From: Adiantum capillus-veneris
Lineage: Eukaryota; Streptophyta; Polypodiopsida; Polypodiales; Pteridaceae
Direction of reading: 5' to 3'
Length of the DNA stretch: 64,000 bases
Assembly (NCBI GenBank): GCA_014529385.2
Contig: CM043944.1
Location: forward strand, 181,037,811-181,101,810
Shown here: in pieces, positions 56,690 to 64,000 of the stretch
How the letters are laid out: each line of letters opens with the position of its first letter
Numbering within the stretch: position 1 is the stretch's first letter
Position numbers and translations under genes: made by a program
The notes under the pieces: model-generated
Told to the model about the DNA's origin: nothing
What the model saw: the letters and a program-made list of their open reading frames with translations, nothing else
Databases searched by the model: none

Positions 56690-57720
56690 CAGGAAATCAT
56701 AGATATCAAAGGCCTTTCCATCCATTAGTACTGCCAGCTCTTCCGTGACAAACAACTAAGGACCCCCAAATCTGCACCCCATACATCATAGCTGAAGTCA
56801 CCAGAGTATCAAAAAGCCAAATTTTTGTTCAAGGTTCCTGAAATTGAACCTACGATCACATCCTCTCAAGTCTTCATAAGCGCTAGTCAATCTAACCTCT
56901 GCTGCTCTCCTCATCTAAAATATTGGCCCATGGAAAACTACCCCCAGATATGTTTATGCATCTGTACACTCCACAATCTCTTGCCCAGAAGTAAATGTGG
57001 GAGCTAACCTCCTGACCCACTACAGTGTGGTGTTTAACACTATAACCTTGGTTTTACCAAGGTTGACAGACAATCCACCATCCACCGCAAACACATGTAA
57101 GGCATCCAAATGGCGCTGCATTCCCTCGGGGAAGTTAGAAATCAACACAATATCATGAGCATATAACAAAAGTGGGATCCATGTTCTTGCTAGCTGTGCT
57201 CCTCTGTCCCCTAGTCTCGTGATGTAATCCGAAACCTCATCTACATACATATCAAACAATGTAGGAAACAAATCTGGAGTGCGTACCTGCCCCACAACTG
57301 ATCTGTATAAAGCCATAATCCCCCATATGAGCTTTGTGGGTACAATCGCCGTATCGATCTAGCTCTAGGTACAATATCAAATGCTTTACGGAAGTCCACA
57401 AAGTTACAATATAACTGGTTCAAATGTGACCTACCCTCCTCGATAATGGATCACAGAGTCAGGATGTGGGCAAGAGTAGAGAAACCCCTCCTAAAACCTG
57501 TTTGTCCTGCTGCTCATATACCTTGTCTCTCTGTCCATCTGCTCAACTACTGCTCGAGAATGTAGGCATACAACCGTGCTAATGTGTGACCGATAATAAT
57601 AGTACGTTAGTTCCCAAACTCCATAGGGTCTCTTACCTTTAGGATAGGCATGATAGTTGACAAACTCCTAGTCTTGGGTAGGCCCTCACACATAACACGG
57701 GTTGAACATCATAGCTAGAA
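56690..57720 (-). pseudogene. LINE reverse transcriptase pseudogene 2
   Basis: The minus strand gives ILKVRDPMEFGN, TGFRRGFST, YCNFVDFRKAFDIVPR (57420-57370), LLLYAHDIVLIS (57190-57150; the YADD motif has become YAHD), GLSVNLGKTKVIV, then a decayed continuation with VWGADLGV. It belongs to the same LINE type as pseudogene 1 but is a different copy. It has stops throughout, no 5' part and no clear 3' end. Confidence 0.82.
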
Positions 57721-57721
57721 G

Positions 57722-57862
57722 TTGTAACAAACTTGGACACCCCAAGTCTAGAATCTGTCGTGACACGAGAGAGAGATTCACTTAAAACACTTCATAGAAT
57801 CAAATCACAATTAAATCGAGTCGACACGGCCCGACGTAGTTCCGTTGGCGGAGCAAGAGTCT
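57722..57862 (-). repeat. Diverged family-A-like LTR end
   Basis: TTGTAACAAACTTGGACACC, then AAGTCTAGAATC and CACTTAAAACACTTCATAGAAT, followed by GGCCCGACGTAGTTCCG, parallels the terminal 140 bases of the A LTR at lower identity. It is an older relative outside the palindrome. Confidence 0.7.
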
Positions 57863-58072
57863 CCATCAGTTTGTTGTTGTGGAGGAGAAAGAAGACATGT
57901 CAATGGTGAGGGGGGCGAGTAGAAAACTAATCAACAGGTACGGTCAGCAGAGAAAGGGGGGAGGGGGGGGTTAGTTTAGGTGAGCAAGGTCAAGGGAAAG
58001 CAACGTGGGAGGGAGGGAGTTTGCAGGCAGGCATGAGGTGAGGAGGGCAGCGAGGGGAAGTAAGGCCGGGGG

Positions 58073-58139
<67 letters not shown>
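58073..58139. repeat. (GA)n microsatellite
   Basis: About 33 GA units. The neighbouring 57863-58072 and 58140-58331 hold nothing I recognise. Confidence 0.95.
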
Positions 58140-58142
<3 letters not shown>

Positions 58143-58336
58143 ATACGCTCAACAACAACGAACAGTTCCATTGTTCAATCCCATCTAGCCCATTCCTCTT
58201 GGCCAGGTGATGATGGTCTCACTAGAGGTTGTACGGCTGTGGCTTTTGAGATGCTATGAGGATATATTTGATACAGGTCTTATGCCGAGGTCGATGTGTT
58301 TAGGCCTTATATTTCTTATACCGAAGGGAGGAGACA

Positions 58337-59474
58337 TGTAAGGTGCAGCGGAATGAATGTTGTATTTTCTCAAGATTAGTGATCTTTATTGCTCAAGGTT
58401 CCTTTTAGTTCCTTAGGGAAAGAGAGAGCTTTCCGTCTTGTAGAGTGCTGTGGTCACGAACAAAGTGATTGGATTGTGCGTGCAAGTGAATGAGACTGAG
58501 AGAAGGAGAGAGAAGAGATACGACACCCGAGAGGTTGTAAAACCCTCCTCCGAAGGCCCCACTCTCGTCGACGAGAGTGGTCTATTCTTTGATTGCACAA
58601 AGGTGTACAATGCGTATGCAATGGACTATGCAACTTGGTCTATGCCGATGACGACGACGATGACGACCACGACAATGACGATGACGACGACGATGGCTCA
58701 AATCTGAGATTTTCTAATCGCTGAATTTCGGGACTGTTTCGGTGGCTCAAAATGACTGTTTTGGCTGCGTTTTCTTGGCTGAAAAATGAGGTTTCTTAGG
58801 GCTGAAAATTGATGGTCTTTACGGGTTGAATCTGCTACACTTTAGGTGAATAATGCCGGTCTTAATTTGCTGCTGAAATCCAAAAACGCCAGGGACTAAA
58901 ATTGGTCCTTCTGTCGCCGGGGTTCTGCAAATGCAAAAACGCTAGGCTGATCTGCTGTGTCGTGATGACGCCGGGGCTGATCTGCTGTGCACAAATCGCC
59001 AAGGCTGATCTGATGCAAAAACGCTAGGTCTTCTGTGGAGAAAACGCCAGAGTAGCCGCGGGGGTTGGTCTTGCTGAGAAGTTGCCTGTTGAGCAAGGTG
59101 CTCTTGCTGCCTCTTTTGCCAGAAAGTGCTAACTTGGGTTTGCTTATATAGAAACTTAGCAAAATTGCCCTACGTACTTTTGTAGGAAAGTCACTTAAAA
59201 ATAATAAGTGAAAATCCCAATAAATAGGAAAATAGGCTAAATGCACTGGAAAATTTCCCTAACTGATGCTAATGGATTCTGATGGGAATTCCGATGATCA
59301 TGCTGTGTGCAACCGGAGGATATGCATCTATGCTAAGTGACTGGGCATGCACGGTCTACGAATAGACTCACAAAAGTGCCAGATCACTGCTATTCTAAAC
59401 TGATCGGACTGACCGAACCCTGTTGTGGTGTAGCTTGTCCATGGACACATAGGGTTGGGATGTGTCACGTGACA
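58337..59474 (-). repeat. Solo LTR, family B, copy 2
   Basis: 1138 bp, TGTAAGGTGCAG to CACGTGACA on the plus strand, with AGACA on both sides (58332-58336 and 59475-59479). The TATA box complement lies at 59143-59150. Repeated AAAACGCTAGG-like motifs and a GACGATGAC run (58640-58690) lie in R-U5. Confidence 0.93.
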
Positions 59475-59579
59475 AGACACCACTCGTTTGAGACAATGGC
59501 GGTGAAATGAACCCAGGGAATGGATCTCCCGGCTACACGGACCGCCTACAGACACGCGTCGGACGAACCACCCGACCAT

Positions 59580-60752
59580 TGTAAGGTGCAGCGGAATGAA
59601 TGTTTGAACTTTGCTCAAGACGAGTGCTCCGAACTGTGCACAAGGTTTCTTTTTGTTCTTATGGAAGGGAGAGCCTTCCGTTCTTAATGAGGGGGTGCAA
59701 TGATCACAACATAGTGAATGGACACTGTGCGTGCAAGTGTATGAGACTGAGAGATAGAGAGAGAAGAGAATACGACACCAGAGACGTAAAAAAACCCTCC
59801 TCCGAAGGCCCCACTCTCATTGGCGAGAGTGGTCTACGATTGATTGCACAAATTGGTACAAAAGCATGAAACTGATGCAAGTCTAGACTACGTCGATGAC
59901 GACGACGCAGACGGCGAAACCGATCTAAGGGCTGAAATGTGCTACTCCTTATCTGCTGTCCAAAAACGCTAATGGGCTGAAATCTGCTGCGGCTGAAAAC
60001 GCAAAAGAAAACGCTGCCCTTGCTGCTCTTTATGGCTGAACATCTGCGTGTCTTAGGGCTGAAAACTGATGTTCCTTTGGGCTGAAACTGATGGTCTTTT
60101 AGAGCTGAAACTGCAGGTCTTTTAAGGCTGAATCTGATGTTGCTTCATTGCTGAAAACGCCATTGCTAAATGCTGCAAATCTGGAAACGCTAGGCTTGGG
60201 AAAAACACTAGGGATGTTGATCTGCTTGCGGTGGAGACTTGCTGAAAAACGCCAAGTATTGAGAGGCTAGGGCGATGTGATGAAAAACGCTAGGGAGGAC
60301 TGCTTGATGGAATCGCCAGGGATGGGATCTTGGCTTGGAGGGGAAACCACCAAGGTTCTTGCTTGAGAAGTTGCCTGTTGAGCTTGGCTCCTGTTGCCTC
60401 TTCTGCCAATTAGTGCTAGTCTAGGTTTTGCTTATATACAAACTTACTCAATTTTCCCTGCCTATCTCTAACAAAAGTCACTTAAAAATAATAAGTGAAA
60501 AATGTCAAAAATAGGGAAAATAGGCTAAATGCACTGGAAACTCCCCCTGAAGGATTCTGATGGGAATGCTTATGATCATGCTGTGTGCAACCAGAGGATA
60601 TGCATCTACACTAAGTGTCTGGACATGCACGGTCTGGGACAGACTCACAAAAGTGCCAGAACACTTGCTAATGTAGACTGATTGGATTGACGGAACCCTT
60701 GTTATGAAGTAGCTTGTCCACCGACACATAGGGTTGGATGTGCCACGTGACA
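59580..60752 (-). repeat. Solo LTR, family B, copy 3
   Basis: 1173 bp, with ACCAT on both sides (59575-59579 and 60753-60757). The TATA complement lies at 60431-60438. It lies only 100 bases from copy 2, in the same orientation but with a different target duplication, so the two are separate insertions rather than the ends of one element. It interrupts the tail of chromovirus F. Confidence 0.93.
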
Positions 60753-60877
60753 ACCATAGCCACAATCCGGCAGCTCCCCCGTGCTGGGGCCAGTGTTCCA
60801 GGACGTAGGCTTGCGCCTGTAAGACCGAGTGTCCCATACCACCCGGCCTCACCTCCTCGAGGTGACCTCGCACACTC

Positions 60878-61880
60878 CTAGCCTCGCCGGCTAACCACTG
60901 GCACTCTGCTAGTGGGGGGGTCGATAACTGCAAATGAGGCCTTGGCCTCCCTTTTATAATAATGGCCGGCCACATTGACCTGTTTCACACTACATCTGCC
61001 CGGACATTGGATGCCCATCCCGACGGCATCTAGGCTAGATCCCCTCTTCTGTGAGCGGGACATAACATACGTCCCCCTTTGTGAACCATTGATGTCCTCA
61101 TCAATGAAGTGGGGATACTGAGCTTTCAAAGCTCTAATTGATTCCCAAGTGGCGAACCTTTTAGATTGACTTTTCCATTTAACTAAGTACATGCCATAAG
61201 CCTTTTGGCGCGAATGACGGGTACGATGATATAAAATTGCCTCTGGTTCTTGAGGAAATACTCATTTTGCATATCTTTCCATACATTTTCCTCGATAGAC
61301 ACAACAACGTCGGTTTCGCCTAATTTTACTCTTAAGGCGGTTGACATGAAACACTGGATGTACACTAACATCCGAAGGAAGAGCGAGTTTATAGGCAACT
61401 TGGCCAATTTTCTTTGTGACTAAGAATATCTAGCTGAAAGCTTATAATGCTTCCCCGTTCTCATGGTCTTGGAATCTTTGGGTATCTTCAGATAGACCCA
61501 TTGTCCCACCTCTAGAGTCCTCGGAGATCTCTTTTGATTAGCATAAGTAGTGACTCGATCTCGAGCCGATCTTATACTGTCCTTAGCCAGTTCGGAGATC
61601 TCTTTTGATTAGCATAAGTAGTGACTCGATCTCTAAGCCAAAAGCAATCGGGATTTAGGCTCAAATCCATACATCAGCATGAATGGGCTAAATCTAGTAG
61701 CAGAGTGCTTGCTACTATTGTAGGCAAACTCTAATTGTGAAAGATACCTTTCCCAATCAGACTGCTGGTGAGAGACATAGGCTCTCAACATGTCCTCTAA
61801 CATCTGATTCATCCTCTCAGTTTGTCCGTCGGCTCAGGATGGTTAGAAGACGACATACTCAACTTCGTCTGAAGATGAGC
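60878..61880 (-). pseudogene. Chromovirus F integrase and chromodomain remnant
   Basis: On the minus strand, 61875-61690 reads SMSSSNHPEADGQTERMNQM, LEDMLRAYVSHQQSDWERYL and LEFAYNSSKHSATRFSPFML, the last third of a Ty3/gypsy integrase core with its catalytic Glu region. Further on, HPVFHV-like sequence (61360) leads to the chromodomain YLVKWKSQSKRFATWESI (61192-61120), ending at 60878. Frameshifts and stops are present. The core is cut at about 61884 by the hAT terminus. A 42-bp direct repeat at 61521-61562 and 61592-61633 lies in the linker. Confidence 0.85.
61521..61633. repeat. Short direct repeat in chromovirus F
   Basis: TCGGAGATCTCTTTTGATTA and following bases occur twice, 71 bp apart, covering 42 bp each. 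This is a local tandem duplication that disrupts the frame. Confidence 0.9.
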
Positions 61881-61884
61881 AAAC

Positions 61885-61985
61885 CAGAGTTACCCGGAAC
61901 GCGGAACAGGAACGGCGACGGGCCTCCCTGCGGAACGGGGGAACGGGAATGGGCTCGGAACGGGAACGGCGCGGAACGGCAGGCT
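61885..61985. mobile_element. Probable hAT terminal and subterminal repeats
   Basis: CAGAGTTACCCGGAACGCGG starts exactly where the F integrase stops. A cluster of GGAACGGGAACGG-type motifs follows to 61980. hAT elements commonly begin CAG with short subterminal motif clusters. The eight bases before it, GAGCAAAC (61877-61884), would be the target duplication. The other end lies outside the window, so this is a prediction. Confidence 0.6.
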
Positions 61986-62474
61986 AAAAAAACACCCAAA
62001 TATTATTTTTTTTAGCATTATGTGTTTGAATACAAGTAGTATTAGAGTACTTTGACTCTAATACCCACAAAAAACACGATTTGAAGACCATTTAACCTTA
62101 TTATGACTTGATTGGGATGTGAGGCACCCAAACTTCAAAGTACATAGCCAGATGAACAACAATGAGAAAACACAATGCCCATAGTACATACACAATGCTC
62201 TCAAATAATTGCAAGAGTAGTAGTCACAGATAACACTTTGGAATTAATTATGGCTAACATAGTAACAAGCCTCAAGGGCCGCCAGCGGCCAAGGTACTAC
62301 AAAAAAACCAAAGGGGGGCAAAGTTCAAACCAGACTTCAGTGACCACAATACCAAAAGACTGAAGGTGACAAATACCATAAAGATGCTAGTAGCTACAAA
62401 TGGCAAAGAGGGCAAGGCTCAAGCACTGAAGCAGCCATACAAAAAGGTAAGGATAAATGGCAAAGACTCAAGAC
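61986..62474 (-). other. hAT 3' noncoding region
   Basis: Between the terminus and the transposase stop. AT-rich; no gene seen. Confidence 0.6.
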
Positions 62475-64000
62475 TCAAGAGCCACTAGCCTGAGAGGCCT
62501 CCCAATCCGTAGTAGCCGGCTGTAAATCATGCACATCCTCCCATTCCTCATCATCGAGGTTTAGGTCCGGCTCGATCTCAGCCACAGATGAAGTACCTGG
62601 TGTTGGTGGATGTGCATCTCCACCCGCCTGAGAAGCCTCTTGCTCCATCTCCCACTGTGTAAAAGGATCTGTCTGTTTGTCTGTACTCTTGCAAAGCATT
62701 TTCAAATTTGCGCTGACGAAGACAAGATCATTAGCCTTCTCCACTCCAAGTCGATTTCTCTTCTTGGAAGCAATGTGGCTAAAGGTACTCCACAATTGCT
62801 CCAAGCATGAGGTACTAACTGACTGGTTGAGAATACGGATCGCCAATCTCTGAAGCTCAGGGCCATCATAGCCATAGTCCTCCCACCAAAGCACTGAACC
62901 TATTTTCCTGCGATCAATCTGAGCATCTGGACTGCCAAATGACCCCCGCATCTCTCTGTACTGTCTCAGCTGATCTCTGACAATGCATCGCCCATCTCTG
63001 TCTAGAACCATCTTGTTTAAGATCTCTGTAAATTGGTTCATGACTTCCCTATCTGTCTCTTGCCCTGCACCCTGGAACTCTGGATCCACCATGTACGCTG
63101 CCCCGTGTAAAGGAGAGGCATATGAATTCCACCTCGAGCTGCAAAGCACATGGATCTCCTCATATCGCTCTGCGTTCGGCTCAAGCTGTGCAAGCTGCTC
63201 AATCATGCGGTCCATTGTCTCATAAATCTTGCCAATGCAAGGATCCATGCCATCCAGAACTCGAAGCAAATGAACCACCGGTTTTACCTGTGCATCTAGA
63301 CTCTTGAGCTCCTTCCAGAACTCAAGATCCTCTGCCTTATCCTTGCACAAAATCCCTGCAACTGTCTTTGCATAGGGGGAGGTGGTGAACTCATCACTGA
63401 TGAAGACCTGTCGGACCGCATTTTGACATTCAGACAGCCTGCGCACAAGAAGAAAGTTGAATGCGAAGCGGGTATCTGAATACTTTAGAAGCACTTTGCC
63501 GCCCGACCTCTTGAGGTACTCACTCCGAACCAAGTTGTGATTGCCGATGAAAGTAACCATCTTCATTGCATCAGCAATGACTGGAGCAATCCAGTCTAGC
63601 TTGCCGATGTCTTTTAGAAGGTTGTTCAAGCAGTGTGCCATGCAAAAGCACACTGTCACATGCGGATAGTGGCCCTCTATGATAGCTGCTGCTGCCCTGT
63701 TTGATGCCTCCCCATCTGTGACAAAGGCCACCACGTGTTGCTCACCGATGGTTTCTATGGCCGTTGTCCACTCTGCAGAGAGGACATCGGCGGACTTGCC
63801 ACTCTCAGTGGCATCATGAGTGTGCACAAAGTACATCTCTCCACTGGAGTATGCGACGAGACCATGGATAGATCTCTTCCTTGTATCACTCCATCCGTCG
63901 GCAATGAGGGAAACGCCATGTTTTGCCCAAAGACGTTGAATGTTGAGGGTTGCTTGCTCCACGATAGCCTTCTCTCGATCGAGCAAGGTGGTTCGGAGAG
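62475..64000 (-). CDS. hAT-family transposase, partial
   Basis: At least 507 codons on the minus strand, open through the right edge, so the N-terminus (where a BED zinc finger would be expected) is missing. Counting from 63986, LIADGWSDTRKRSIHG near residue 28 and FVTDGEASNRAAAA near 89 are DUF659-like, with candidate catalytic Asp 30 and Asp 91. CFCMAHCLNNLLKD lies near 113. The C-terminal hAT dimerisation region runs SVLWWEDYGYDGPELQRLAI through LEQLWSTFSHIASKKRNRL (about 364-430), with candidate catalytic Glu 396. An acidic, Pro/Ser-rich tail ends WEASQASGS. There are no stops in over 1.5 kb, which suggests a recent or maintained gene. A domesticated transposase is possible, but the adjacent terminus argues for a transposon. 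Confidence 0.9.
   Translation of the reverse strand, partial: LRTTLLDREKAIVEQATLNIQRLWAKHGVSLIADGWSDTRKRSIHGLVAYSSGEMYFVHTHDATESGKSADVLSAEWTTAIETIGEQHVVAFVTDGEASNRAAAAIIEGHYPHVTVCFCMAHCLNNLLKDIGKLDWIAPVIADAMKMVTFIGNHNLVRSEYLKRSGGKVLLKYSDTRFAFNFLLVRRLSECQNAVRQVFISDEFTTSPYAKTVAGILCKDKAEDLEFWKELKSLDAQVKPVVHLLRVLDGMDPCIGKIYETMDRMIEQLAQLEPNAERYEEIHVLCSSRWNSYASPLHGAAYMVDPEFQGAGQETDREVMNQFTEILNKMVLDRDGRCIVRDQLRQYREMRGSFGSPDAQIDRRKIGSVLWWEDYGYDGPELQRLAIRILNQSVSTSCLEQLWSTFSHIASKKRNRLGVEKANDLVFVSANLKMLCKSTDKQTDPFTQWEMEQEASQAGGDAHPPTPGTSSVAEIEPDLNLDDEEWEDVHDLQPATTDWEASQASGS

Noticed and set aside
58337-60752. One full-length family-B element with two LTRs
   Set aside because: Only about 100 bases separate the LTRs, and each has its own distinct target duplication, so they are two solo LTRs.

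Overview
This 64-kb window is plant nuclear DNA made almost entirely of transposable elements, and I find no ordinary host gene. Plant origin is inferred from Ty3/gypsy chromoviruses with C-terminal chromodomains, an initiator-tRNA-Met primer site, dense telo-boxes (AAACCCTA) in LTR promoters, a land-plant type hAT transposase with a DUF659-like region, and private CAG-to-TAG mutations that look like decay at methylated CHG sites. A seed-free land plant such as a fern or lycophyte is possible, but that is a guess.

The dominant structure is a giant inverted repeat. Bases 1-28020 (left arm, still running at the window edge) are repeated in reverse from 28136 to at least 50409 (right arm), around a 115-bp spacer of (GA)n and ATG/AAATG repeats. 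Each arm carries, from outside to centre: a solo LTR of family B; a gag zinc-knuckle scrap; two tandem family-A chromovirus copies (A1, A2) sharing one LTR; a family-C chromovirus whose middle is replaced by family-A sequence (A3); a partial A LTR; and an inner A copy whose 5' LTR faces the centre of symmetry. Where I compared them the arms are over 99% alike, and a 305-residue reverse transcriptase reading frame is the same in both. They differ by a 5.76-kb insertion, private stops and frameshifts, a microsatellite expansion, and a replaced segment of about 0.7 kb at the outer end.

The left arm alone carries a young, complete LTR retrotransposon, element D (17920-23679). It has 5-bp target duplications, a tRNA-Asp-like primer site, and LTRs that differ by one substitution plus microsatellite length. 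Its empty site is readable in the right arm. It has no recognisable reverse transcriptase or integrase. It encodes a 507-residue protein with an aspartic-protease-like DTGA motif and four W(V/I)PK motifs, and a 140-residue acidic protein I do not recognise. Three perfect copies of an 11-bp polypurine motif lie in it. D is the best candidate for something undescribed.

The right flank (50423-64000) holds a fragment of another LTR, two arrays of a core-plus-microsatellite repeat, two decayed LINE reverse transcriptase pseudogenes, two more family-B solo LTRs with perfect target duplications, and a chromovirus integrase/chromodomain remnant (F). That remnant is interrupted by a hAT transposon whose transposase gene runs off the right edge.

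The families use three different primer sites: A matches initiator tRNA-Met, C resembles tRNA-Glu, and D resembles tRNA-Asp. No A or C copy has intact gag and pol, so nothing here except D (in trans) and possibly the hAT element looks capable of recent movement.
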